This document shows, piece by piece, positions 1-6,848 of a stretch of 7,683 nucleotides of DNA. Numbering within the stretch: position 1 is the first letter of the stretch; each line of letters begins with the position of its first letter. The notes under the pieces were generated by a model, which did not search any database, was not told the DNA's origin, and saw only the letters and a program-made list of their open reading frames with translations. This DNA comes from Chloroflexota bacterium. GTDB lineage: Bacteria > Chloroflexota > Anaerolineae > VGOG01. The stretch is from assembly GCA_030615705.1 (NCBI GenBank), contig JAUWYT010000065.1, positions 1 through 7,683 on the forward strand, read 5' to 3'. A program made the position numbers and the translations under genes.

Positions 1-105
1 TACAGGACTAAGTGCCCAAGCCCTTGGTCCTGTGGCCCTGTACTCAGGCCGCCCTCTGTCCTTGGGCCAGAGGACCAAGGGTACAGGACTAAGTGCCCAA
101 GGACA
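1..105. repeat. Nested direct and inverted repeats upstream of hutI
   Basis: The 20-mer TACAGGACTAAGTGCCCAAG occurs exactly at 1-20 and 82-101, an 81-base period. Between and around the copies are perfect inverted repeats: 21-31 (CCCTTGGTCCT) with 71-81, 57-67 (TGTCCTTGGGC) with 95-105, and 53-58 with 68-73. Segment 57-67 could pair with either flank, because 14-20 also matches 61-67. No open reading frame here resembles a protein, so I read it as intergenic repetitive DNA at the window edge; it may extend leftward. Its function is unknown. Confidence 0.7.
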
Positions 106-224
106 CAGGGGACAAAGGGCTCAGGACAAGCTTTGGGGGAGGAAAAGGGTGCCGAGAGGAGCGAGGCGGGGGATGGGGAGGGCCCTTACCCGACTCAATG
201 CGCATCACAGCGCAGGTTTCACCA

Positions 225-231
225 GAAGGAG
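225..231 (+). promoter_or_regulatory. Ribosome binding site that fixes the hutI start
   Basis: GAAGGAG lies 5 bases before ATG 237. It selects this codon over the in-frame upstream ATGs at 198 and 93, which would add residues not typical of HutI. Confidence 0.75.
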
Positions 232-236
232 TTCCC

Positions 237-1586
237 ATGCACGTTGATCTATTCATTCACAGCGCCGCCCAACTCCTTACCCTCGCCTCTGATGGCCCCA
301 AGCGAGGTGTGGCGATGGAGGAGCTGGGCATTATTGAGCACGGGGCGGTGGCCGTTAAGGATGGCCTCATCGGCCTGGTGGGGCCGACGTCGGAGGTGCG
401 GGGGCAGGTCACGGCCGCTGAGGAGATAGATGCCGCGGGCAAGGTGGTCATGCCTGGCTTCGTTGATCCCCACACCCACCTTGTCTTCGCCAGCGACCGG
501 GCCGATGAGTTTGAGCAGCGCATCAAAGGCGCTACCTACATGGAGATCATGGCCGCCGGCGGGGGGATCATGAACACGGTACGGGCCACGCGGGCGGCCA
601 GCCTGGATGAACTGGTCGCTCAAGCCCGAGAGCGCCTCGATGAGATGCTGGCCCACGGCACCACTACCGCCGAGGCCAAGACCGGCTACGGCCTGGACAT
701 CGAGAATGAGCTCAAGATGCTGGAGGCCATTTGGATCCTAGACAAGGCCCATCCCATAGACCTGATTCCAACCCTCCTGGGGGCCCATGCGGTGCCCACC
801 GAATACCAGGGCCGCGCCGAGGAATACGTGGATTTAGTGATCGATGAGATGCTGCCTCTAGTCGTGCAAAGGGGTCTGGAGGAATTGTGGGGGCGGAAAG
901 AAGAAGCTCCAGCAGCCCCTCCCCTGTTTTGCGATGTCTTCTGCGAGGAGGGGGTTTTCACCCTGGAAGAATCACGCCGCATCTTGACCAAGGCCAAGGA
1001 ATTGGGCCTGGGACTGAAGATCCATGCCGATGAGTTCAGCTCCCTGGGAGGGGCAGCATTGGCTGCCGAGCTTGGCACGATTGCAGTTGCCCACCTGCTC
1101 TGCACGCCTCCAGAGGAGATGGCTCTGCTCGCCGAAGCGGGCACTATTGCCGTCCTTCTGCCCGGGGGTACCTTCGGCCTGGGGCAACGAGCATACGCCG
1201 ATGCGCGCGGCCTCATCGCTGCGGGCGTCCCTGTGGCCCTGGGCACCGACCTCAACCCCGGCACTTGCTGGTGCGAGTCTATGCAACTGATCGCTGCCTT
1301 GGCCTGTCGCTTCATGGAAATGACCCCTGCCGAGGCCATCGTCGCTGCTACCATCAACGCTGCTCACGCCGTCAGGTTGGGCGATCAGGTGGGGAGTCTG
1401 GAAGTCGGCAAGAAGGCCGATATCCTCATCCTGGATATTCCCGATTATCGCCATCTGTCCTATCGCTTCGGTGTCAACCTGGTGGATAAAGTGATAAAGG
1501 GCGGTGGTGGTTCGGCTGTTCCTTCGGCTACGCTCAGGACAGGGCTCACCACAGGGCTGGTGGTGGGCGGGTTGCACCTGGCTTGA
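237..1586 (+). CDS. hutI: Imidazolonepropionase (histidine degradation)
   Basis: This is a cytosolic metal-dependent amidohydrolase that hydrolyses 4-imidazolone-5-propionate to N-formimino-L-glutamate, the third step of histidine breakdown. The product from ATG 237 is 449 residues. The metal-site motif PHTH (H79, H81) is followed by the family signature DRADEF and AAGGGI. H184 lies in LLGAHAVP, and H263 with E266 lies in HADEF. H286 follows, then D338 in GTDLNPG. From memory, Bacillus subtilis HutI uses H80, H82, H249, E252, H272 and D324, so the shift from -1 to +14 points to an insertion of about 15 residues, most likely E215-P229 (Glu/Ala/Pro-rich). Residues 425-449 form an unusual tail encoded by a repeat-like sequence. 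The SD at 225-231 and the start MHVDLFIHSAAQLL support the start chosen. No hutH, hutU or other hut gene is visible. The family call is secure. Confidence 0.95.
   Translation: MHVDLFIHSAAQLLTLASDGPKRGVAMEELGIIEHGAVAVKDGLIGLVGPTSEVRGQVTAAEEIDAAGKVVMPGFVDPHTHLVFASDRADEFEQRIKGATYMEIMAAGGGIMNTVRATRAASLDELVAQARERLDEMLAHGTTTAEAKTGYGLDIENELKMLEAIWILDKAHPIDLIPTLLGAHAVPTEYQGRAEEYVDLVIDEMLPLVVQRGLEELWGRKEEAPAAPPLFCDVFCEEGVFTLEESRRILTKAKELGLGLKIHADEFSSLGGAALAAELGTIAVAHLLCTPPEEMALLAEAGTIAVLLPGGTFGLGQRAYADARGLIAAGVPVALGTDLNPGTCWCESMQLIAALACRFMEMTPAEAIVAATINAAHAVRLGDQVGSLEVGKKADILILDIPDYRHLSYRFGVNLVDKVIKGGGGSAVPSATLRTGLTTGLVVGGLHLA
1521..1546 (+). repeat. Dispersed-repeat-like element inside the hutI 3' end
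   Basis: The stretch begins CCTTCGGCTACGCTCAGG and runs on to ACAGGGCT. From memory it matches a short dispersed sequence common in Chloroflexota and some other genomes (CCTTCGGCTNCGCTCAGGACA type), whose complement encodes a PERSRR-like peptide. A related fragment, GCTCAGGACA, also occurs at 119-128. It is read in frame as part of the HutI tail. The family assignment is recalled, not searched. Confidence 0.55.
1547..1565 (+). repeat. Short inverted repeat (possible hairpin) at the hutI 3' end
   Basis: CACCAC at 1547-1552 pairs with GTGGTG at 1560-1565 around a 7-base loop, just before the hutI stop. No T-run follows, so it does not qualify as an intrinsic terminator. It could mildly protect or pause the transcript, or be chance. 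Confidence 0.3.
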
Positions 1587-1611
1587 CGAAATCGCCAAAG
1601 TAAATTACAAT
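1583..1611 (+). promoter_or_regulatory. Sigma-70-type promoter for ffh
   Basis: TTGACG (1583-1588) and TACAAT (1606-1611) are separated by exactly 17 bases, each one mismatch from consensus. The -35 box overlaps the hutI stop codon, and the region is locally AT-rich against a GC-rich background. Transcription would be expected to start near 1618, giving a leader of about 28 bases before GTG 1646. This would make ffh and the genes after it a unit separate from hutI. It is inferred from sequence only. Confidence 0.65.
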
Positions 1612-1645
1612 GACAGACGATTTACCTTGAAGGGATGAAGGCAGA

Positions 1646-2974
1646 GTGTTCGAAAACCTCACAGATAAGCTGCAAGAAGTCTTCAGCAAACTGGCCAAGC
1701 GGGGCAAGCTCTCCGAGGGCGATGTTGATGCCGCCCTGCGCGAGGTGCGGGTGGCTCTCTTGGAGGCTGACGTCAACTACAAAGTGGTCAAAGACTTCGT
1801 GGCTAGGGTGCGTGAGCGGGCCGTCGGTGCTGAGGTGATGAGGACCTTCATGCCGGCCCAGCAGGTGGTCAAGATCGTCAATGAGGAGCTGATCAAGACC
1901 TTGGGCGAGCCCAGCAAGCTCGACTTATCGGGCTCGCCGCCTCACGTCATCATGTTAGTGGGCCTTCAGGGATCGGGCAAGACGACTACGGCCGCTAAGC
2001 TGGCCCTGAGGTTGCGCAAGTCCGGCCATCGGCCCCTCCTCGTGGCCGCCGACCCCCGTCGGCCGGCCGCAGTGACTCAGTTGGAGGTGCTGGGAAAGCA
2101 GTTGGACATCCCCGTCTATGAAGAAGGTTCCGACGTGCCTCCACCGACTGTCTGCGCCAACGCCGTCAGGCGGGCCGAAGAGTCCGCCTATAGCACCGTC
2201 ATCCTGGACACCGGCGGCCGATTGCACATTGACGAGGAGCTGATGCGGGAGCTGGCAGAGATCAAGAAGAATGTCTCGCCTCAGGAGGTGCTGCTGGTGG
2301 CCGACGCCATGACGGGCCAGGACGCCGTGAGGGCGGCTGATGACTTCAACCAGCGGGTGGGTTTGACGGGCCTGATCCTGACCAAGGCCGATGGCGACGC
2401 CCGTGGCGGGGCGGCCATCTCCATCCGCTCCGTGACCGGCGTACCCATCAAATTCCTGGGCGTGGGCGAGAAGACCGATGCTCTGGAGCCCTTTTATCCC
2501 GATCGCCTGGCCTCGCGCATCCTGGGCATGGGCGATATCCTCAGCCTGATCGAGAGGGCAGAGACAGCCCTCGACCAGGAGGAAGCCCTGGCCGTGGGTA
2601 GGAAGCTGGCTAAGGGTGAATTCGACCTGGAGGACTTCCGGCGGCAACTGCGCGAGGTCAAGAAGATGGGGCCTCTGAGTCAGATATTGGACATGATCCC
2701 TGGCTTTTCCCAGATCAGCCAGGAACTGTCGCCGGAGATCACCGACCAGCAGATGAAGCGGATTGAGGCTATTGTCAACTCCATGACCTTGGAGGAGCGG
2801 CACAACCCCCAGATCATCAACGCCAGCCGCAAGCGGCGCATCGCCCGGGGCTCCGGTACCACCGTCCAGGAGATCAACCGGCTCCTCGGCCAATTCCGCC
2901 AGATGCAGCGCATGATGAAACAGCTCACCAGCGGGCGGGTCCCGTTTTCGATTCTCAGGCAGTTGGGCAGTTAG
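1646..2974 (+). CDS. ffh: Signal recognition particle GTPase Ffh (SRP54)
   Basis: Ffh binds 4.5S/SRP RNA and signal sequences of nascent proteins, and with FtsY delivers ribosomes to the membrane. The 442-residue product has normal length and all three domains: N (about 1-90), G (about 95-295) and M (about 325-435). Visible motifs are the P-loop GLQGSGKTT (106-114), ADPRRPAA, the G3 motif at 188-193, TKADGDARGG (from 246), and the M-domain RNA-binding motif SRKRRIARGSG (394-404) followed by a Met/Gln-rich helix. G3 reads DTGGRL where DTAGRL is nearly invariant. The GTG start is forced: an in-frame TGA lies at 1628-1630 and no other start falls between. AAGG at 1637-1640 is a modest SD. The promoter at 1583-1611 likely drives it. 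The stop codon overlaps the SD of the following ABC gene. Confidence 0.97.
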   Translation: MFENLTDKLQEVFSKLAKRGKLSEGDVDAALREVRVALLEADVNYKVVKDFVARVRERAVGAEVMRTFMPAQQVVKIVNEELIKTLGEPSKLDLSGSPPHVIMLVGLQGSGKTTTAAKLALRLRKSGHRPLLVAADPRRPAAVTQLEVLGKQLDIPVYEEGSDVPPPTVCANAVRRAEESAYSTVILDTGGRLHIDEELMRELAEIKKNVSPQEVLLVADAMTGQDAVRAADDFNQRVGLTGLILTKADGDARGGAAISIRSVTGVPIKFLGVGEKTDALEPFYPDRLASRILGMGDILSLIERAETALDQEEALAVGRKLAKGEFDLEDFRRQLREVKKMGPLSQILDMIPGFSQISQELSPEITDQQMKRIEAIVNSMTLEERHNPQIINASRKRRIARGSGTTVQEINRLLGQFRQMQRMMKQLTSGRVPFSILRQLGS

Positions 2975-2979
2975 GAGGT
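2973..2979 (+). promoter_or_regulatory. Strong Shine-Dalgarno overlapping the ffh stop; no ATG follows
   Basis: AGGAGGT is a near-perfect SD but has no ATG, GTG or TTG at the expected distance. ACG codons follow at 2981 (2 bases after AGGAGG) and 2984 (5 bases). It implies initiation near 2984 for the ABC ATPase, coupled to ffh termination. Confidence 0.6.
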
Positions 2980-2983
2980 TACG

Positions 2984-3928
2984 ACGAACAACGATAAAGC
3001 GATCCAAGTCCAAGATTTGCACAAGAACTTCGGCGACGTCTACGCCGTGCAGGGCGTCAACTTCGACGTCCAGGCGGGCGAGATATTCAGTCTGCTGGGG
3101 CCCAACGGCGCGGGCAAGAGCACCATCATCTCCATGCTCGCGTGCCTCTTGGAGCCAACCCAGGGGGACGCGCTGGTGATGGGCCACTCCATCCTGCGCG
3201 ATCCGATGGCGGTAAAGGCGGCCATCGGTGTCATCCCGCAGGACATCGCGCTCTACGAAGACCTCTCCGCCCGCGAGAACCTCAACTTCTGGGGCAAGAT
3301 GTATGGCCTGCGGGGTGCCGCGCTTCGCCAGCGGGTGGACGAGGTGCTGGGGGTCATCGGCCTGGCCGAACGCCAGAAAGGGCGGGTGGGCAAGTTCTCC
3401 GGCGGGATGAAGCGGCGGCTGAACGTCGGCATCGCCCTGCTGCACAAACCTCACGTCATCATCATGGACGAGCCGACGGTGGGCATTGATCCCCAGAGCC
3501 GGCGCAACATCCTGGACAACGTCAAGGAACTGAACCAGCAGGGGATGACCGTTCTCTACACGACCCACTACATGGAAGAGGCCCAGGAGCTTTCCGATAA
3601 CATCGCCATCATGGATCAGGGCAAGATCATCGCCCACGGCACGCACGACGAACTGGTCAAAATCGTGGGCGAGTTGGATCGGATTGACCTGACCATCAAC
3701 GCCGAGGCGGGGCGGGTGCTGGAGCGGTGGCAGGCGACCGAGGGAGTGCATCAGGTTTCTGCTGAGAACGGCCAACTCACGCTCCTGGTAGACGACAGCA
3801 ACGTCGTCCTGCCGCGCCTGTTTGAATCGGCCAGCCGCGGGGGGGTGCGCATCACGTCGGTGGAGATCCAGGAGCCAAACCTGGAGGCGGTGTTCCTGCA
3901 CCTGACAGGCCGCGCATTGCGGGACTGA
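2984..3928 (+). CDS. ABC transporter ATP-binding protein (ABC-2/DrrA-type exporter)
   Basis: This is the cytoplasmic ATPase that should power export with the two permeases downstream. Numbered from ACG 2984 (314 residues) it has Walker A GPNGAGKST (39-47), Q-loop Q86, signature FSGGM (138-142), Walker B ending in D162-E163, a D-loop and H-loop H195. The C-terminal region (about 225-314) resembles that of DrrA-type ATPases. The start is uncertain. The first canonical codon, TTG 3017, has no SD and would delete the first beta strand (IQVQDLHKNFG, the usual pattern). The frame is open back to the ffh stop at 2972-2974 and contains only non-canonical candidates, best ACG 2984 behind AGGAGG. Possible explanations are an ACG start, ATC 3002, or a base error changing ATG to ACG. 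A conservative annotation is 3017-3928. The family is certain, the substrate unknown. Confidence 0.9.
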   Translation, partial: TNNDKAIQVQDLHKNFGDVYAVQGVNFDVQAGEIFSLLGPNGAGKSTIISMLACLLEPTQGDALVMGHSILRDPMAVKAAIGVIPQDIALYEDLSARENLNFWGKMYGLRGAALRQRVDEVLGVIGLAERQKGRVGKFSGGMKRRLNVGIALLHKPHVIIMDEPTVGIDPQSRRNILDNVKELNQQGMTVLYTTHYMEEAQELSDNIAIMDQGKIIAHGTHDELVKIVGELDRIDLTINAEAGRVLERWQATEGVHQVSAENGQLTLLVDDSNVVLPRLFESASRGGVRITSVEIQEPNLEAVFLHLTGRALRD

Positions 3929-3934
3929 AAGGTC

Positions 3935-3971
3935 TTGCGTGCCTAGTTTCTACCGAATACGCAACACGCAA
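3935..3971 (+). repeat. Interrupted inverted repeat between ATPase and permease 1
   Basis: TTGCGTG at 3935-3941 is complementary to CACGCAA at 3965-3971, with 23 bases between. It overlaps the 7-mer repeats. There is no T-run, so it is not a typical terminator. Confidence 0.35.
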
Positions 3972-3977
3972 TACGCA
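3957..3977 (+). repeat. Three tandem 7-mers (AYACGCA) in the ATPase-permease gap
   Basis: ATACGCA, ACACGCA and ATACGCA are contiguous. Intergenic strings of this ACGCA type are, from memory, frequent in Chloroflexota genomes. They fill part of the 66-base gap, the longest within the cluster. The gap has no convincing promoter, and the SD for permease 1 is weak (AGGGG at 3977-3981, 13 bases from the ATG). Confidence 0.65.
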
Positions 3978-3994
3978 GGGGTACGAGACCACCC

Positions 3995-5263
3995 ATGAAA
4001 GTTCTAGACATCGCTCTCAAGGATATGCTCCGCTCCTTCCGCAGCGGGTTCGCGCTGGTGATGATGTTCGTCGTGCCGCTGCTGATCACGGGCATAATCT
4101 ACTCTGCTTTCGGGGGCCTGGGGGGCGACGGCGGCTTCGACCTGCCGGTGACGCGGGTGCAGGTCGTCAACCTGGATCAGCCGGGGCCGCAGTTCAGTTT
4201 CTCTTTGGGGCAGATGCTGGTTGGGTTCCTGCAAGACGAGAGACTGGCAGAGCTACTGCAAGTGACGGAGGCGGCCGACGAGGCCAACGCCCGCGCGGCG
4301 GTGGACAGCCAGGACGCCGGGGTAGCGGTCATCATCCCGCCCGATTTCACCACCGCCGCGTTGGCACCGGAGGGTAGAGCCTCGATCACGCTGTATCAAG
4401 ACCCCACCCTGACGCTGGGGCCGGGCATCGTCAAGGGGATAGTCAGCCAGTTTGTGGATGGCTTCGCTGGCACCAGGATTGCCTCCGGCGTCGTCGCCGA
4501 CCAACTGGGCCAGCGGGGGGTGGCGATTGATGCCAGCCTGATGCAGGAAGTTGCCATGCAGTACGGAGCCTGGGCCGAAGCGCTGGGCAGAAGCCGGGGC
4601 GAGGGGGCGCACCCGGCCCTCGACATCCAGCCCCCACCCAGCAAAACTGAGCCAGTCAGTCAGGGGGCGGGGATGATGGGGCCGATCATGGCTGGGATGG
4701 TGATCTTTTTCGCCTTTTTCACCGGCGCCAGCACAGCCGAGACGATTATCCGCGAGGACGAAGTGGGAACCCTGGCGCGGCTCTTCACGACCCCCACACC
4801 GCGAGCGGTCATCCTGGGCGGCAAGTTCGCCGCCGGCTTCATCACGCTCATCGCCCAGGTGGTCGTGCTGATGTTGGCTTCGGCCGTCATCTTCCGTATC
4901 CGCTGGGGTGAGCCTCTGTCCGTGGCGTTGGTGGCGTTGGGACTGGTCGTCGCCGCGGTCGGCTTTGGCCTGTTTATCATGTCATTCCTCAAGAGCACGC
5001 GCCAGGCCGGGCCAGTGATGGGCACGGTACTGACCCTGAGTGGTATGGTGGGCGGGCTGTTCACCACTGGCATACCGAATTTGCCAGCCGCTTACGACAC
5101 CATCAACCTGCTTACGCCTCACGGTTGGGTCTTGCGTGGCTGGAAGCTGGTCATGGCGGGCGGCGGCGTGGGCGATGTGCTCTTGCCGGTCCTCGTCACC
5201 CTGGGGATGGGCATCATTTTCTTTGCCGTCGGCGCCCTTGTCTTCCGCAGACGGTTTGCGTAG
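3995..5263 (+). CDS. ABC-2 type transporter permease, subunit 1
   Basis: This integral membrane subunit of an exporter has 422 residues, with the ABC2_membrane_3-like architecture. One membrane segment lies at about 19-41, then a large soluble, probably extracytoplasmic, domain (about 42-225). Five more hydrophobic segments follow at about 229-247, 278-300, 308-332, 339-360 and 396-418. Between the second and third lies the conserved coupling motif REDEVGTLARLFTTP (from R253), which is expected to contact the ATPase. The N-terminus MKVLDIALKDMLRSFRS closely resembles that of the next gene, indicating paralogous subunits of a heterodimer. The ATG at 3995 is chosen because it gives this shared N-terminus, although the SD is weak. 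Nothing in the sequence identifies the substrate; drugs, lipids or peptides are all possible for this family. Confidence 0.9.
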   Translation: MKVLDIALKDMLRSFRSGFALVMMFVVPLLITGIIYSAFGGLGGDGGFDLPVTRVQVVNLDQPGPQFSFSLGQMLVGFLQDERLAELLQVTEAADEANARAAVDSQDAGVAVIIPPDFTTAALAPEGRASITLYQDPTLTLGPGIVKGIVSQFVDGFAGTRIASGVVADQLGQRGVAIDASLMQEVAMQYGAWAEALGRSRGEGAHPALDIQPPPSKTEPVSQGAGMMGPIMAGMVIFFAFFTGASTAETIIREDEVGTLARLFTTPTPRAVILGGKFAAGFITLIAQVVVLMLASAVIFRIRWGEPLSVALVALGLVVAAVGFGLFIMSFLKSTRQAGPVMGTVLTLSGMVGGLFTTGIPNLPAAYDTINLLTPHGWVLRGWKLVMAGGGVGDVLLPVLVTLGMGIIFFAVGALVFRRRFA

Positions 5264-5279
5264 AAGCAGGAGGGGATCC

Positions 5280-6500
5280 ATGCGTGTGATTGATCTGGCC
5301 CTCAAAGACCTGTTGCAGATCGTTCGAGACCGGAGATCGGCGTTCTTTCTGGGGGTGATGCCCATCCTCTTCACCTTCTTCTTTGGCTTGGTGTTTGGCT
5401 CCAGCGCAGAGGGCGATCCCCGCCTGCCGGTGGGATTTGTGATCCACGACGAGAGCGACGCCCTCAGCGCTAGCTCGCAGACTCTGTTGGAGGCGTCGGA
5501 TGCCATCCGACCGGTCCTCCTGGAGGGGAACGATGCAGATAGTGCGGCCGAGTCTGTCCGTGATGGGGATTTGGCAGGCGCGGTGATTGTGCCGGTCGGT
5601 TTCGGCGAGCAGGCCCTCGCGGGCGAGAAGCCGCGTCTGACGGTCATCGTTGATCAAAACACGCCGGCTGGGCAGACGGCCAGCAGTGCAGTCCAGGCGG
5701 CCATGACGCGCCTGCTGGGCGCAGTCGAGACCGCCCGACTCAGCGCGGAGGCGTTTGAGGCACGGGAGGGGTTCGAGAGCGAGGCAGCCCGTCGGGCTTA
5801 CCTGGACGAGGCACTGGCGCTGGCGAGTGAGGCCTGGCTCCAACCACCGCTCACCGTCGCGGTCGAGCAGTCGGGCGCAGCAGCCGAGGAGGGGGAGGAG
5901 ATATCGCCGAACGTCTATACCCAGTCATCGCCGGGGATGATCGTCCAGTTCGTCGTTTTCGGGCTGAACACGTCGGCGATGGTGCTGGTGCTGGAGCGCA
6001 GGTCCAGGACGCTGCAGCGGTTGCTCACGACCCCCATCACTCGAACTCAGGTGATTGCCGGCCACGTGCTGGCGATGTTCCTCGTTGTATTCCTCCAGCA
6101 GGCGTTGCTCGTTGCCTTCGGCCAACTGGCCTTCGGCGTGGACTACATGCGCGAACCGCTGGCCATTCTCTTGGTGATGGTGACACTGGCGCTCTGGGTC
6201 GCCAGCCTGGGGTTGCTCATCGGCGCAATGTCCAAAAGCGAGGATCAGGTCATCATGTGGGCCCTCATGGCCATGTTCGTCTTCTCAGCCCTGGGCGGCG
6301 CGTGGTTCCCGCTCGATGTCACGGGCAAGACATTCGCGGCCATAGGCCATTTGATGCCGACTGCCTGGGCGATGGACGGCTTCCAAAACATCGTCCTGCG
6401 CGGTCTGGGCTTGAGCTCAGTGCTGCTCCCGGCGGGCATCCTGCTGGCCTACGCCGTGGCCTTTTTTGCGCTGGCGGTATGGCGGTTCAAGTTCGAGTAG
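5280..6500 (+). CDS. ABC-2 type transporter permease, subunit 2
   Basis: This is the second membrane subunit of the exporter, 406 residues. The start ATG 5280 has AGGAGG at 5268-5273, 6 bases away, and lies 16 bases after permease 1. The reading frame stays open upstream to an ATG at 5040, but that extension overlaps permease 1 and is not supported. The layout matches its partner: a segment at about 20-40, a soluble domain of about 180 residues that includes a helical Ala/Glu-rich stretch (about 150-195), then five hydrophobic segments from 220 onward. The coupling motif is ERRSRTLQRLLTTP (239-252), with R243 where Gly is usual in the family. GAWFPLDV and LMPTAWAMDG near the end are typical of ABC-2 permeases. 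It probably pairs with subunit 1 and the ATPase to form one exporter. The substrate is unknown. Confidence 0.9.
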   Translation: MRVIDLALKDLLQIVRDRRSAFFLGVMPILFTFFFGLVFGSSAEGDPRLPVGFVIHDESDALSASSQTLLEASDAIRPVLLEGNDADSAAESVRDGDLAGAVIVPVGFGEQALAGEKPRLTVIVDQNTPAGQTASSAVQAAMTRLLGAVETARLSAEAFEAREGFESEAARRAYLDEALALASEAWLQPPLTVAVEQSGAAAEEGEEISPNVYTQSSPGMIVQFVVFGLNTSAMVLVLERRSRTLQRLLTTPITRTQVIAGHVLAMFLVVFLQQALLVAFGQLAFGVDYMREPLAILLVMVTLALWVASLGLLIGAMSKSEDQVIMWALMAMFVFSALGGAWFPLDVTGKTFAAIGHLMPTAWAMDGFQNIVLRGLGLSSVLLPAGILLAYAVAFFALAVWRFKFE

Positions 6501-6521
6501 CAATGGAAAGAAGGTGGCGGA

Positions 6522-6848
6522 ATGATAGATGTGATCAAAGCGTCGGATGTCGAGCCGGTGGAGATGGTGCCGGGCGTGTGGCGGCGCACCCTCTCCTGGG
6601 GTGAGCGATTGATGATCGTTCATGTCATCCTGGAGGAGGGGGCGGTTGTTCGAGCCCACCGGCACCCCCATGAACAGATTACCTATATCGTCGAAGGGGA
6701 GCTATCCATGGATGTCGAGGGGCGGACCTATGTCCTCGTGGCGGGGGATAGCCTGCAGTTCCCAGCCGATGTAGAGCATGGGGCGACCGCTGTCAAGCGC
6801 ACCCTTGTCATTGACTCCTTCTCCCCACCACGGGAGGAGTACAAATAA
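6522..6848 (+). CDS. Small single-domain cupin protein
   Basis: This is a 108-residue cytosolic protein made of one cupin beta-barrel. Cupin motif 1 is visible at about 40-59: G40, then H46, H48 and Q52, ending in G59. Motif 2 is GDSLQFPADVEH, with H86. H46, H48, Q52 and H86 are the likely metal ligands, with Gln in the usual Glu position. Cupins of this size may be metal-dependent enzymes or ligand-binding proteins, and no specific reaction can be assigned. AAGGTGG at 6511-6517 lies 4 bases before the ATG, and the gap from permease 2 is 21 bases, so co-transcription with the exporter is likely. Its placement suggests, without proving, a link to the exporter or its substrate. Confidence 0.88.
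   Translation: MIDVIKASDVEPVEMVPGVWRRTLSWGERLMIVHVILEEGAVVRAHRHPHEQITYIVEGELSMDVEGRTYVLVAGDSLQFPADVEHGATAVKRTLVIDSFSPPREEYK

Noticed and set aside
93..236. N-terminal extension of HutI from ATG 93 or ATG 198
   Set aside because: The extension from 93 begins within repeats and is low-complexity. ATG 237 has the SD and the usual HutI N-terminus.
1547..1565. Intrinsic terminator for hutI
   Set aside because: The stem is only 6 bp and is not followed by a T-run.
1955..3901. Open frame of 648 codons on the - strand across ffh and the ABC ATPase
   Set aside because: It is a shadow of two genes with unmistakable motifs on the + strand, common in GC-rich DNA, and its translation shows no recognisable domain.
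3957..3977. CRISPR or replication-origin-type repeats
   Set aside because: There are only three 7-mers with no spacers, no DnaA-box consensus and no associated genes.
5040..5279. N-terminal extension of permease 2 to an ATG at 5040
   Set aside because: It overlaps the permease 1 coding region out of frame and has no membrane-protein character. ATG 5280 has an ideal SD and gives an N-terminus like permease 1.
6811..6845. Possible rpsP promoter (TTGACT at 6811-6816, TACAAA at 6840-6845)
   Set aside because: The spacing is 23 bases, too long for a sigma-70 promoter, and the -10 match is only 4 of 6.
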